DNA of 64,000 nt from Sphingopyxis sp. GW247-27LB (GTDB taxonomy: Bacteria; Pseudomonadota; Alphaproteobacteria; Sphingomonadales; Sphingomonadaceae): contig NZ_NIWD01000009.1 in NCBI RefSeq assembly GCF_002277025.1, forward strand, positions 514,460 through 578,459. Reading direction: 5' to 3'. A program made the translations under genes and the position numbers. The notes under the pieces are model-generated. The model searched no databases. It saw only the letters and a list, made by a program, of their open reading frames with translations, and had not been told where the DNA came from. How positions within the stretch are numbered: the stretch's first letter is position 1; every line of letters begins with the position of its first letter. Positions 1 to 8,540 of the stretch are shown in pieces.

Positions 1-2
1 CC

Positions 3-1832
3 CCCCGGCCCAGCACCAGCCCCGCCGATCGCCTCACCCGCCTGCGTGCCGAATTGAAGGCGCGCGGCCTCGACGGGTTCGTCGTGCCGATCAGCGACGA
101 GCATATGAGCGAATATGTCGGCGATTATGCGCAGCGCATGGCGTGGCTCACCGGTTTCGGCGGCTCGGCGGGGACCGCGGCGGTGCTGCCCCAAAAGGCG
201 GCGGTGTTCGTCGACGGCCGCTATACGGTGCAGGTCCGCGCCCAGGTCGATGGCAGCCTCTACGATTATGTCGGGGTGCCGCAGTCGAGCGTCGCCGAAT
301 GGCTCGGCGCCAACGTCAGCGCCGGGCAGAAGATCGGCTACGATCCCTGGCTGCACGGCATCGACTGGGCGCGCTGGCTCGAAAAGGCGCTCGCCGCCAA
401 GGGCGCCGAACTGGTCGCGGTAGCCAGCAATCCGATCGACGCGGTGTGGGACGGCCAGCCGGCGCCGAGCGATGCGCCGGTCACCGTGTACGACACGGCG
501 CTCGCGGGACAGGCGGCGGCCGACAAGCGCGCCGTCGTCGCCGACTGGCTGAAGGCGAGGGGGCTCGACACGACGGTGATGACCGCGCTCGATTCGATCG
601 CCTGGACCTTCAACATCCGCGGGTCGGACGTCACGCACACGCCGGTCGGGCTCGCCTTCGCGCTGCTGAATGCCGATGCGACCGCCGACCTGTTCATCGC
701 GCCCGAGAAGGTCACCGACGCGGTGCGCGCGCACCTGGGCAACAGCGTCCGGATCCACGATCGCGACGCGTTCGAGGCGGCGCTCGCCGGCCTTTCGGGC
801 AAGAAGGTCGCGGTCGATCCCGACCGCGCGGTCGCGGCGATCTTCACCGCGCTCGAAGCTGCCGGGGCGAAGATCGAGCGCCACCGCGACCCGGCGGTGC
901 TGCCCAAGGCGATCAAGAACGCCACCGAGCTCGATGGCACCCGCGCCGCGCATGTCCGCGACGGCGTCGCCGTCGCGCGCTTCCTCAAATGGATGGCGGA
1001 GGTCGCACCGCAGGGCGGCCTCGACGAACTCGGCGCCGCGGCGAAGCTGCGCGCCTTCCGCGATCAGAGCGGCGCGCTCGTCGACCTCTCGTTCGATACC
1101 ATCTCGGCCGCCGGCCCCAACGGCGCGCTGCCGCATTACAAGGTCGACGAAACCACCAACCGCGCCATCGAAACCGGCACGCTCTATCTCGTCGATTCGG
1201 GCGGGCAATATGCCGACGGCACGACCGACATCACGCGCACCATCGCGATCGGCACGCCGAGCGCCGAGATGCGCCGCCGCTTCACCCAGGTGCTGAAGGG
1301 CCATATCGCGCTCGCGACCGCGCGCTTCCCCAGGGGCACGCGGGGCAGCCAGCTCGACATTCTCGCGCGGCAATATCTGTGGGCCGACGGGGTCGATTAT
1401 GCGCATGGCACCGGCCATGGCGTCGGCGCCTATCTGGCGGTCCACGAAGGGCCGCAGCGTATCGCCAAGCCCTCGGGCGGGCAGGCGGGGACCGAGGAGC
1501 CGCTGCACGCGGGGATGATCCTGTCGAACGAGCCCGGCTATTACAAGGCGGGCGCCTTCGGCATCCGGATCGAGAATCTGGTCGTCGTCGTCCCGCAGGC
1601 CATCGCCGACGCCGAGGAGGAGATGCTGGGGTTTGAGACGATCACCTTCGCGCCGATCGCGCGCGATCTCGTCGATACCGCGCTGCTTTCGCCCGCCGAG
1701 GCCGACTGGCTCGACACCTATCACGCCGCGGTGCTCGAAAAGCTCGCGCCGGGGATGAGCGGCGCGGATCGCGACTGGCTCGAAGCGGCATGCGCGCCGC
1801 TCGACCGCGCTCCCGCCGCGCTCGCCGCCTGA
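3..1832 (+). CDS. pepP: Xaa-Pro aminopeptidase (M24 family), 5' end cut by window edge
   Basis: Aminopeptidase P-type metallopeptidase that removes an N-terminal residue preceding proline, probably in the cytoplasm. The frame stays open to the window edge and the residues before the first possible start (TTG at 54) read like family sequence (RLTRLRAELKARG), so the true start lies upstream. Two creatinase-like N-terminal domains fill roughly the first half. The C-terminal pita-bread domain holds the dinuclear metal ligands: two Asp in DGTTDITRT, His in GTGHGVG, Glu in NEPGYY and Glu in IRIENL. About 600 residues is usual for the long three-domain form. The thioesterase gene follows after 13 bp, so the two are probably cotranscribed. 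Confidence 0.93.
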   Translation, partial: PRPSTSPADRLTRLRAELKARGLDGFVVPISDEHMSEYVGDYAQRMAWLTGFGGSAGTAAVLPQKAAVFVDGRYTVQVRAQVDGSLYDYVGVPQSSVAEWLGANVSAGQKIGYDPWLHGIDWARWLEKALAAKGAELVAVASNPIDAVWDGQPAPSDAPVTVYDTALAGQAAADKRAVVADWLKARGLDTTVMTALDSIAWTFNIRGSDVTHTPVGLAFALLNADATADLFIAPEKVTDAVRAHLGNSVRIHDRDAFEAALAGLSGKKVAVDPDRAVAAIFTALEAAGAKIERHRDPAVLPKAIKNATELDGTRAAHVRDGVAVARFLKWMAEVAPQGGLDELGAAAKLRAFRDQSGALVDLSFDTISAAGPNGALPHYKVDETTNRAIETGTLYLVDSGGQYADGTTDITRTIAIGTPSAEMRRRFTQVLKGHIALATARFPRGTRGSQLDILARQYLWADGVDYAHGTGHGVGAYLAVHEGPQRIAKPSGGQAGTEEPLHAGMILSNEPGYYKAGAFGIRIENLVVVVPQAIADAEEEMLGFETITFAPIARDLVDTALLSPAEADWLDTYHAAVLEKLAPGMSGADRDWLEAACAPLDRAPAALAA

Positions 1833-1845
1833 CGGGCCGGGGCCG

Positions 1846-2304
1846 ATGAGCCACCGCAGCGAGGTGCCGCTGGCCGATTTCCGTGTACAGGAGCGCGTGC
1901 GCGTGCGCTACAACGAGATCGACGGTCAGAATATCGTCTTCAACGGCCATTATCTCGTCTACGCCGACATCGGGGTCACCGAATATTTCCGCGCGCTCGG
2001 CGAGGGGCAGCCGGGTGCCTATTTTCACCAATATGGTACAGATATTCGCGAAACGCATTGCGAGATCGATTATCACGCGCCCGCGCGGCTCGACGAGCTG
2101 ATCACGATCGCGGCGCGAATCAGCCGCTTCGAACGGACGAGCTTCACGCTTCATTGCGGGATTTTCCGCGATTCGGAGCGGCTTACCGATATCGAGATCA
2201 GCTATGCGCACATCGACAGTGATGGCGGACAGCCGACGCCGCTACCGGGCAGCTTCATCGCCGAAGTGCGGCGATTCGAAACGCGAACCCCCGCGCAGGA
2301 CTGA
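1846..2304 (+). CDS. acyl-CoA thioesterase, 4HBT/YbgC-like hotdog fold
   Basis: A 152-residue single hotdog-domain protein. The stretch YNEIDGQNIVFNGHYLVY (about residues 23-40) matches the 4-hydroxybenzoyl-CoA thioesterase/YbgC signature, with the active-site Asp in EID and the helix that starts after NGHY. The expected activity is hydrolysis of an acyl-CoA or acyl-ACP thioester; the substrate cannot be read from sequence. It starts 13 bp after the aminopeptidase stop and is followed by a small inverted repeat (GATTCGG / CCGAATC, 2303-2320). Confidence 0.85.
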   Translation: MSHRSEVPLADFRVQERVRVRYNEIDGQNIVFNGHYLVYADIGVTEYFRALGEGQPGAYFHQYGTDIRETHCEIDYHAPARLDELITIAARISRFERTSFTLHCGIFRDSERLTDIEISYAHIDSDGGQPTPLPGSFIAEVRRFETRTPAQD

Positions 2305-2320
2305 TTCGGCCAACCGAATC
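2303..2320 (+). other. small inverted repeat at the thioesterase stop
   Basis: GATTCGG and CCGAATC form a perfect 7-bp stem with a CCAA loop, starting within the stop codon. It has no T-tract. It may protect or pause the transcript end. Confidence 0.45.
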
Positions 2321-2343
2321 GACCCTCTCTACCAAAAAGGTCG

Positions 2344-2370
2344 AAAAAAAGGGCCGCCCAAGGGCGGCCC
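2344..2370 (-). terminator. strong minus-strand intrinsic terminator
   Basis: A perfect 9-bp stem (GGGCCGCCC at 2351-2359, GGGCGGCCC at 2362-2370) with a 2-nt loop. Read on the minus strand it is followed directly by seven T (A-run 2344-2350), a textbook rho-independent terminator. On the plus strand the T-tract is broken (GTAAAAGTTTT). No minus-strand protein gene ends here, which is why a non-coding transcript is suspected. Confidence 0.7.
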
Positions 2371-2551
2371 GTAAAAGTTTTGGGAGAGGATGCCTAAAAG
2401 GCAAGTGTGATATTGCACTGCACAATGAATTTCGCAACTGCGAAATGGGCATCCGTGATTGCATTTTTTGCAATTCATGATCGGAAGAAGCCGCGCCGGC
2501 GCAATCTTCACACCCCTCGCAAAATGGCGCGACATCGCCTAAATTGACGCC
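2371..2551 (-). ncRNA. possible small non-coding RNA upstream of the minus-strand terminator
   Basis: The 247-bp gap 2305-2551 is much less GC-rich than its surroundings and holds no convincing ORF. It contains several short perfect hairpins: TGCCT-aaa-AGGCA near 2390, ATTTCGCA-ac-TGCGAAAT near 2430, and ATTGCA-ttttt-TGCAAT near 2458. It runs straight into the terminator at 2344-2370 on the minus strand. A structured minus-strand RNA of roughly 150-200 nt would explain this. The 5' end is not defined. The alternative is a leader or regulatory region of the plus-strand gene at 2552. Confidence 0.35.
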
Positions 2552-3016
2552 ATGGGAATGTTCAACAATTGGGATGTCACCGGAGGCGTCTCCGACTTCT
2601 GGGACTATATCCGCGAACCGCGCCCGCACCGCTGGACGAGCTGGGGGGTCGCGATCGCCTTTGCGATCCTGCTTTTCTGGGGCTTCGGCAAATATCTGAT
2701 CCCTTATGAAAAGCCCCAGCCGCAGATCATCTATTTCGAGAATTGGTCGGCGAATCGCAGCGAGGCCGATGTTCGTGCCGACTGGATCGCGCGCGCGAAG
2801 GAGACGACGCGCGAAAATGCCAAGCGCCGCGCCGAGTTTCAGAAGCTCGCCGACATGATGGGGGTCGACTATGATTCGACCGAGGCCGACAAGGTGACGC
2901 GCGAGACGCTCGGCAAGGAGGCCGATACGCTCACCAAGGACACGAAGCCCGCGCCGCCCAGGCGGTCGACGCTCGCCGAGCGCGCGGCACGCGGCCCCGC
3001 GCCGGCGCCGCAATAA
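2552..3016 (+). CDS. small conserved membrane protein, function unknown
   Basis: A 154-residue protein with one hydrophobic segment at about residues 33-50 (WGVAIAFAILLFWGFGKYLI), followed by a charged, probably helical segment rich in Arg, Lys and Glu and a Pro/Ala-rich tail. The layout suggests a single-pass inner-membrane protein with a large soluble C-terminal part. I do not recognise a named family. It lies 8 bp ahead of ribD and could be cotranscribed with it. An alternative start is the ATG at 2558. Confidence 0.7.
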   Translation: MGMFNNWDVTGGVSDFWDYIREPRPHRWTSWGVAIAFAILLFWGFGKYLIPYEKPQPQIIYFENWSANRSEADVRADWIARAKETTRENAKRRAEFQKLADMMGVDYDSTEADKVTRETLGKEADTLTKDTKPAPPRRSTLAERAARGPAPAPQ

Positions 3017-3024
3017 CAGCCCTG

Positions 3025-3996
3025 ATGCCGCACCCGCCCGCCGCCGACTGGATGGCCGCTGCCGTCGCGCTCGCGGAGCGGGGGCGCGGGCGGACGGCGC
3101 CCAACCCCAATGTCGGCTGCCTCCTGGTTCGCGGCGGGCGCGTTGTCGGCCGCGGCTGGACCCAGCCGGGCGGCCGGCCGCACGCCGAGGCGATGGCGCT
3201 CGCGGTAGCGGGAGAGGCCGCGCGCGGCGCGACCGCCTATGTCACGCTCGAACCCTGCGCGCATGACAGTCCGCGCGGCCCCTGCTGCTCTGATTCGCTG
3301 ATCGAGGCCGGCGTCGCGCAAGTGATCGTCGCGCTGCGGGACCCCGATCCGCGCACCGACGGGCGCGGCATCACGCGGCTGCGCGAAGCGGGCATCGCGG
3401 TCGAGACCGGGTTGCTTGCTGACGCGGCGTGCGATGCGATGGCGCCCTGGTGGACGCGGCGGACGCGGGGGCGCCCCTTCGTCACCCTCAAGCTCGCGAC
3501 CTCGCTCGACGGCCGCATCGCGCTCGCCGACGGGTCGAGCCGCTGGATCACCGGCGACCGCGCCCGCGCGCATGCGCACCTCGAACGCGCGCGGCACGAG
3601 GCGATCCTCGTCGGGCGCGGCACGCTGGAGGCCGATGCGCCCCGCCTCGACGTGCGGCTGCCGGGCCTCGAAGACCGCGGACCGCTGCGCTTCCTCCTGA
3701 CGCGCGGCGACGCGCCCGAAGGCTGGACCGTGGCGGCATCGCCCGAATCGGTCGAAAGCGTCGATTCGCTGCTCGTCGAGGGCGGCGCGGGGGCGGCGGC
3801 GGCCTTTCTCGCCGCCGACCGCGTCGACCGGCTGCTCCTCTATCGCGCGCCGATCCTGGTCGGCGGCGGCCGCGCCGCGATCGGCGATATCGGTCTGGCC
3901 GATCTTTCCGACGCCCACGGCCGCTGGCGGCTCGCCGACAGCCGCCTGCTTGGCAGCGACCGGCTCGACGTCTACGAGCGGACCCGAAGGGAATAA
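3025..3996 (+). CDS. ribD: bifunctional riboflavin deaminase/reductase RibD
   Basis: Catalyses the second and third steps of riboflavin synthesis: deamination of the diaminopyrimidine, then NADPH reduction of the ribose side chain. The N-terminal zinc deaminase domain (about 1-145) has HAEA (His53, Glu55) and the cysteines of PCAHDSPRGPC (Cys78, Cys87). The C-terminal reductase domain contains VTLKLATSLDGRIA and the LLVEGG glycine motif. At 323 residues it is shorter than the usual 360-380, the loss being in the reductase half. ribE follows 6 bp after the stop. Confidence 0.95.
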   Translation: MPHPPAADWMAAAVALAERGRGRTAPNPNVGCLLVRGGRVVGRGWTQPGGRPHAEAMALAVAGEAARGATAYVTLEPCAHDSPRGPCCSDSLIEAGVAQVIVALRDPDPRTDGRGITRLREAGIAVETGLLADAACDAMAPWWTRRTRGRPFVTLKLATSLDGRIALADGSSRWITGDRARAHAHLERARHEAILVGRGTLEADAPRLDVRLPGLEDRGPLRFLLTRGDAPEGWTVAASPESVESVDSLLVEGGAGAAAAFLAADRVDRLLLYRAPILVGGGRAAIGDIGLADLSDAHGRWRLADSRLLGSDRLDVYERTRRE

Positions 3997-4002
3997 GCAT
4001 CC

Positions 4003-4620
4003 ATGTTCACCGGCATCATCAGCGACATCGGCACCATCCGCGTGCGCGAGGATCGGGGCGACATGCGCCTCGTCATCGGCACCGTCTTCGACAGCGACAC
4101 GATCGACCTCGGCGCGTCGATCGCCTGTTCGGGTGCCTGCCTGACCGTCGTCGACAAGGGCCGCGATGGCGAGGGCGACTGGTTCGCGGTCGATGTCAGT
4201 GCCGAAACCGTCACCCGCACCGCGCCCGGCATGTGGGACGCGGGGCGCCGCCTCAACCTCGAACGCGCGCTCAAGGTCGGCGACGAGCTTGGGGGGCATA
4301 TCGTCACCGGCCACGTCGACGGCGTCGGCACGGTGGTCTCGTCGACCGCGGTCGGCGACAGCTGGACGCTCGTCATCGCCGCGCCCGCGGCGCTCGCGGC
4401 GAGCATCGCGCCCAAGGGATCGATCTCGGTCGACGGCGTGTCGCTGACGGTCAACACGGTCGAGGACCAGGCCGACGGCGCGGCCCATTTCGCGCTCAAC
4501 ATCATTCCGCACACGCGCGCGATGACCACCCTCGACGAGGCCGCGACCTGGCGGCCGGTCAATCTCGAGATCGACGTGCTCGCGCGCTATCTGGCGCGAA
4601 TGCAGGCGCGCGGCGCATAG
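4003..4620 (+). CDS. ribE: riboflavin synthase alpha chain
   Basis: Dismutates two 6,7-dimethyl-8-ribityllumazine molecules to riboflavin. At 205 residues it has the standard length. It begins with the diagnostic MFTGII and consists of two similar lumazine-binding barrels (about 1-95 and 96-195), each with a GGHxVTGHVDG- or SVDGVSLTV-type signature. It forms a pair with ribD; its substrate-producing partners ribH and ribB are on the other strand 6.7 kb away. Confidence 0.95.
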   Translation: MFTGIISDIGTIRVREDRGDMRLVIGTVFDSDTIDLGASIACSGACLTVVDKGRDGEGDWFAVDVSAETVTRTAPGMWDAGRRLNLERALKVGDELGGHIVTGHVDGVGTVVSSTAVGDSWTLVIAAPAALAASIAPKGSISVDGVSLTVNTVEDQADGAAHFALNIIPHTRAMTTLDEAATWRPVNLEIDVLARYLARMQARGA

Positions 4621-4622
4621 AA

Positions 4623-4650
4623 GGTCGGCCCTGCTAAGGCAGGGGCGACC
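4623..4650. repeat. palindromic intergenic repeat (family A) between ribE and mmcB
   Basis: A 12-bp stem with one mismatch (GGTCGGCCCTGC / GCAGGGGCGACC) and a TAAG loop, filling the gap between two convergent genes. A nearly identical palindrome lies at 10656-10683. It may act as a bidirectional transcription or mRNA end as well as a dispersed repeat. Confidence 0.65.
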
Positions 4651-4652
4651 GC

Positions 4653-5123
4653 TTATCCTTCCACCCACCCCGCCGCCAGTTCGGGGTCCGCCGCCACCAT
4701 CGAGCGGCGCATCGCGAGGCGGCCGATGCGCAGAAGCTCGGCCTTGCGGCGCGCGGGGGCGAGGTGGCAGCTTGCCGCCTCGCGCACCACCGCGGCGCCA
4801 TAGCGGTCGGCGACGATCAGGCCCGAGGTTTCGGGACGATAATCGGGGGTTTCGAGAATCGCGGGGTCGAGCCCCGCCGCGAGCGCCCAGTAGAAACGGT
4901 CGCACCAGTCGCAATAGTCGGGCCATTTGCCGTCGCCGTGCAGGTCGGCGCGGCTGACCTTGATCTCGACGATGGTGATGTTGCCCTTGGCGTCGATCGC
5001 GGTGAGGTCGGTGCGCCGCCCATTGGGCAGCGGCACCTCTGGGATCGCGACGAGCCCCGCCTGCGCGAACAGCCGGCAGACGCCGCGCGCGACGTCGGCG
5101 GCGGTCAGCAGGTCACTCGCCAT
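4653..5123 (-). CDS. mmcB: MmcB-family DNA repair protein
   Basis: A 156-residue protein of the MmcB (DUF1052) family, seen in alphaproteobacteria and linked in Caulobacter to mitomycin C resistance and the SOS response. RRTDLTAID followed by IVEIKVSRADL has the spacing of a PD-(D/E)XK nuclease core (D...ExK), so a DNA-cleaving or DNA-binding role is likely. It lies 11 bp downstream of ssb on the same strand, which suits a joint DNA-maintenance unit. I see no clear LexA box. Confidence 0.85.
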   Translation of the reverse strand: MASDLLTAADVARGVCRLFAQAGLVAIPEVPLPNGRRTDLTAIDAKGNITIVEIKVSRADLHGDGKWPDYCDWCDRFYWALAAGLDPAILETPDYRPETSGLIVADRYGAAVVREAASCHLAPARRKAELLRIGRLAMRRSMVAADPELAAGWVEG

Positions 5124-5134
5124 GAATCAGAACC

Positions 5135-5674
5135 TCAGAATGGGACGTCGTCGTCCAGATCGTCGTCGAAGGGCGGACGGCTGCCGCCACCCGAGCCACC
5201 GCCGCCCTGGTTCCAGCCGCCGCCCGAGCTTCCGCCCGAACCGCCGCCCTGATCCCAGCCGCCGCTCGATCCGCCGCCCTGGTTCCAGCTGTCGCCGCCA
5301 CCGCGCGACCCGCCGCCGCCGGGCGCGCCGTCGAGCATGGTCAGCGTGCCGCCCATGCCCGCGATCACCACCTCGGTCGTGTAGCGGTCGTTGCCGTCGC
5401 GATCCTGCCATTTGCGGGTGCGCAAGCTGCCTTCGATATAGACCTTGCTGCCTTTTTTCAGATAGCGCTCGACGACCCCGACCAGCCCTTCGCCGTTGAT
5501 CACGACATTATGCCATTCGGTGCGCTCCTTGCGCTCACCGGTCATCCGGTCCTTCCAGTTTTCGGAGGTCGCGATGCGGATATTGGCGATCTTGCCGCCG
5601 TTCTGGAACGACTTGATTTCGGGATCGGCGCCCAGATTGCCGATGAGAATAACCTTGTTGACGCTGCCAGCCAT
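5135..5674 (-). CDS. ssb: single-stranded DNA-binding protein
   Basis: Coats and protects single-stranded DNA in replication, recombination and repair. The OB-fold fills about residues 1-110 (begins [14 protein letters not shown]). It is followed by a Gly-rich linker with three W-N/D-QGGG units and the acidic tip DDDVPF that recruits partner proteins. Longer reading from 5782 is possible, but the family begins at the ATG at 5674, giving 179 residues. mmcB follows after 11 bp. Confidence 0.95.
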   Translation of the reverse strand: MAGSVNKVILIGNLGADPEIKSFQNGGKIANIRIATSENWKDRMTGERKERTEWHNVVINGEGLVGVVERYLKKGSKVYIEGSLRTRKWQDRDGNDRYTTEVVIAGMGGTLTMLDGAPGGGGSRGGGDSWNQGGGSSGGWDQGGGSGGSSGGGWNQGGGGSGGGSRPPFDDDLDDDVPF

Positions 5675-5705
5675 CGCCGCTCCGCTCCGCTCGAGTGTTG
5701 GAGGA

Positions 5706-7577
5706 TCAGCCGAGTCCGAAGGCGACGGCCGTCCAGTAAGTGATACCAGCAGCGGCATAGGCGAGCAGGAACAAATAGCCAACCATGAACATTGGCCATT
5801 TCCACCCGTTGGTCTCGCGCCGGGTGATCGCGATGGTTGAAATGCACTGCGGCGCGAAGACGAACCAGGCGAGGAAGGCGAGGGCGGTGGCGATGCTCCA
5901 GCGGCCCTGGAGGCGCTCGCTCAAGGACTGGGCGACCGCATCCTCGTCGTCGCCGGCGTCGATCGCATTCGCGGTGGCGAGCGCCGACACCGCGACCTCG
6001 CGCGCCGCCATCGCCGGGATCAGCGCGAGCGCGATGTCGTGGTTGAAGCCGATCGGCCGCACGACGGTCTCCAGCCCGCTCGCGATGCGGCCGGCGACGC
6101 TGTAATCGACCTGGCGCAGCTCGCTGTCGGCGGGCGCCTTCGGAAAGCTCAGCAGCAGCCAGAGCACCACCGTCGTCATCGCGATGATCGTGCCGGCGCG
6201 GCGCAGGAAGATCCACGCGCGCTGCCACAGGCTGATCGCGATGTCGCGCAGCCGCGGCCATTGATAGCGCGGCATCTCCATCATGAAGCCCGCGGCATTG
6301 CCCTTGGTCACCGAGCGGCGCAGCACGAACGCGACGACGAGCGCGCCGACGATGCCCGCGACATAGAGTCCGAAAAGGACGAGCCCCTGCAGGCCGACCG
6401 GCGATCCGCCGACGGCGCGCGCGGGAATGAAGGCGCCGATGATCAGCGTATAGACGGGCAATCGCGCCGAACAGGTCATCAGCGGCGCGATGAGGATGGT
6501 CGTCAGCCGGTCCTTGGCGTCGGGAATCGCGCGCGTCGCCATGATGCCGGGCACCGCGCAGGCGAAGCTCGACAAGAGCGGAATGAAGCCGCGCCCCGAC
6601 AGGCCGACCTTCGCCATCAGCCCGTCCATCAGAAAGGCGGCGCGGGTCATGTAGCCCGACGCCTCGAGCAGCAGGATGAAGAGGAAGAGGATCAATATCT
6701 GCGGCAGGAAGACGACGACCGCGCCGACGCCCGCGAGCAGCCCCTCGACGATCAGGCCGCGCACGAAGCCGTCGGGCAGCGCGCTCGCCGCCGCCTCCTG
6801 CAGCGCGGCGATGCCGCCCTCGATCCAGCCGATCGGCGCCTCCGACCAGGCATAGACCGCCTGGAACATCACGAACATCAGCGCGAGCAGGATCAGGAAG
6901 CCGGCGACGGGGTGGAGCACCACCGCATCGACCCGCTGGGTCCAGCGGCGCACCGGCGTTTCGGAAATCGTCCCCGCGCGCGCGATCGCGCGCGCGCGCT
7001 GGTGCAGCGCGACGTCGGTCGGCGGCGGCGCCGGAATCGCGTCGGCCTGCGTCTGGTGCGACAGGATCGCGCCGTCCACCGCGGCGAGCAGCTCGGCGAG
7101 CCCGCGCTTGCGCACCGCGACGGTCGGGACGACCGGCACGCCCAGCTCCATCGCCAGCCGCTCGGGATCGAGCGCCAGCCCGTCGCGTTCCGCAAGGTCG
7201 AGCATGTTGAGCGCGACGACGGTCGGCAGGCCGAGCGCGATCAGTTCGAGCGCGAAGCAGAGATGATTGTCGAGATTGGCGGCGTCGACGACGACGACGA
7301 GCGCATCGGGGCGCCGCTCACCTGCCTGCCGCCCGAGCACGACGTCGCGCGTCACCGCCTCGTCGGGGCTCGCGGGGGTCAGGCTGTAGCTGCCGGGAAG
7401 GTCGATCAGCGCCAGCGGTCGCCCGTCGGCGAAGCTCGCGTGCCCCGCTTTCCGTTCGACGGTGACGCCCGGATAGTTGGCGATCTTTTGCCGCGCGCCG
7501 GTCAGCGCGTTGAACAGGCTCGATTTGCCGGCGTTGGGGTTGCCGGCGAGCGCGATGGTGGGGACGGCGCCGGTCAT
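5706..7577 (-). CDS. feoB: ferrous iron transporter FeoB
   Basis: Inner-membrane Fe(II) transporter with an N-terminal GTPase. G1 is [10 protein letters not shown] at residues 11-20; G3 DLPGSYSL and G4 NMLD follow. After the helical linker come about ten membrane helices containing the two gate regions typical of the family. The start is the ATG at 7577, which overlaps the feoA stop in an ATGA (7574-7577), showing translational coupling. Length is 623 residues, at the short end for FeoB; I see no FeoC gene. Confidence 0.95.
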   Translation of the reverse strand: MTGAVPTIALAGNPNAGKSSLFNALTGARQKIANYPGVTVERKAGHASFADGRPLALIDLPGSYSLTPASPDEAVTRDVVLGRQAGERRPDALVVVVDAANLDNHLCFALELIALGLPTVVALNMLDLAERDGLALDPERLAMELGVPVVPTVAVRKRGLAELLAAVDGAILSHQTQADAIPAPPPTDVALHQRARAIARAGTISETPVRRWTQRVDAVVLHPVAGFLILLALMFVMFQAVYAWSEAPIGWIEGGIAALQEAAASALPDGFVRGLIVEGLLAGVGAVVVFLPQILILFLFILLLEASGYMTRAAFLMDGLMAKVGLSGRGFIPLLSSFACAVPGIMATRAIPDAKDRLTTILIAPLMTCSARLPVYTLIIGAFIPARAVGGSPVGLQGLVLFGLYVAGIVGALVVAFVLRRSVTKGNAAGFMMEMPRYQWPRLRDIAISLWQRAWIFLRRAGTIIAMTTVVLWLLLSFPKAPADSELRQVDYSVAGRIASGLETVVRPIGFNHDIALALIPAMAAREVAVSALATANAIDAGDDEDAVAQSLSERLQGRWSIATALAFLAWFVFAPQCISTIAITRRETNGWKWPMFMVGYLFLLAYAAAGITYWTAVAFGLG

Positions 7578-7828
7578 GCTGCTGCCGCGGGCTCGACCTC
7601 GATCGCGGCAGCCTGACGGCCGCGGATGATCACCTGCATGCGCCCGATGCCGAGTGCGAGCGGTTCGCGCGAGAAGAGGCTGCCGCGATGGAGCGGCTTG
7701 ACCTCGACCCCTTCCATCAGCCCGAATTCGCGCAGCCGTCGCCCCTCGTCGTGCGAGAGGATATCCCAATCGATGCGGGCGATGCGCACGGCGGTGCCGA
7801 GCGGGGCGGAATCGAGCTTCGCGGTCAT
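7574..7828 (-). CDS. feoA: ferrous iron transport protein FeoA
   Basis: An 84-residue SH3-like protein needed for FeoB function. It has the family core LREFGLMEGVEVKPLHRG, followed by a strand ending in VIIRGRQAAAIEVEP. The gene overlaps feoB by 4 bp. A Fur-like box lies directly upstream of the start, which suggests induction of feoAB under iron limitation. Confidence 0.9.
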   Translation of the reverse strand: MTAKLDSAPLGTAVRIARIDWDILSHDEGRRLREFGLMEGVEVKPLHRGSLFSREPLALGIGRMQVIIRGRQAAAIEVEPAAAA

Positions 7829-7850
7829 TTGCGAGCGATTATCAATAACA
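7829..7850 (-). promoter_or_regulatory. candidate Fur box upstream of feoAB
   Basis: Minus-strand GTTATTGATAATCGCTCGC matches the 19-bp Fur consensus (GATAATGATAATCATTATC) at 13 positions, with the central TGATAATC intact. It sits in the 41-bp gap between coq9 and feoA, immediately before the feoA start, so Fur bound here would block transcription of feoAB. Confidence 0.6.
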
Positions 7851-7869
7851 GCTGACGAGCGCCAGTCCT

Positions 7870-8535
7870 TTATCGCCCCGGATAGCGCAGCCGGCCGACG
7901 AAGCGCGCGAGGCTCGGGCGTTCGATGCGGCGCGCGGCGCGGCGGTGCTTCCAGCCCTCGAAGCGCATCACCGCGTCGATCCGGCGCGTGAGGAAGGCGC
8001 GCGTGTCGGCGAAATCCTCGCTCTCGTCACCCAGGAACACCGCCATCGTCGAGGCGTAGACGGCGCCGAGGATCGCGCGCTTGCTGTAATGATTATAGTC
8101 GGTCGCCGTGTCGCCCGCGAGCCGCCACATGGCGTCGGCGGCGCGCCAGCCGAGCCTGGCGGCATGCGGCGCATGGGTCGGCAGCGCGAGCAGCGCCAGC
8201 GCGCGGCGCAGCGATTCGCGGCGGTTCGCGAGGCTGTCGAGCCGCGTCTCGACGAGCGTCGTGATCCGCTCGCGGATTTTCAAAGTCGCGAGCCGCTCGG
8301 CGGGCCATTTTGCCGCCATGTCGGCATCGATGCCGGCGAACCAGGCGTCGACCATGTCGCACCCGCCGCCGGGAAAGGCGAGGCGCGCGACGTCGGGATC
8401 GACCCCGACGCGCCGCGCCGCATCGGCGAGCGCGGCGTCGCCGAAGCCGTCGAAGGCGGCGTTTTCGGCGATCAGCGGCGCGAGCGCGGCGCGAATCTCG
8501 TCGAGCGTCGGGTCGGCGGGCAGGATCGAGGCCAT
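7870..8535 (-). CDS. COQ9 family ubiquinone biosynthesis protein
   Basis: A 221-residue COQ9/rpsU-associated family protein. In mitochondria and alphaproteobacteria COQ9 is a lipid-binding TetR-like fold that presents quinone intermediates to the hydroxylase. The C-terminal half carries the conserved region (WRAADAMWRLAGDTATDYNHYSKR then ILGAVYASTMAVFL). The frame stays open upstream to 9498, but the family begins at MASILPADPTLDEIR, so the ATG at 8535 is chosen. It lies 5 bp after the EamA-family transporter gene. Confidence 0.85.
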   Translation of the reverse strand: MASILPADPTLDEIRAALAPLIAENAAFDGFGDAALADAARRVGVDPDVARLAFPGGGCDMVDAWFAGIDADMAAKWPAERLATLKIRERITTLVETRLDSLANRRESLRRALALLALPTHAPHAARLGWRAADAMWRLAGDTATDYNHYSKRAILGAVYASTMAVFLGDESEDFADTRAFLTRRIDAVMRFEGWKHRRAARRIERPSLARFVGRLRYPGR

Positions 8536-8540
8536 GCGAA

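Noticed and set aside
5110-5300. Foreign or low-complexity gene in the Gly-rich part of ssb
   Set aside because: It is in frame with the OB-fold and ends in the conserved DDDVPF tip, so it is the normal SSB linker.
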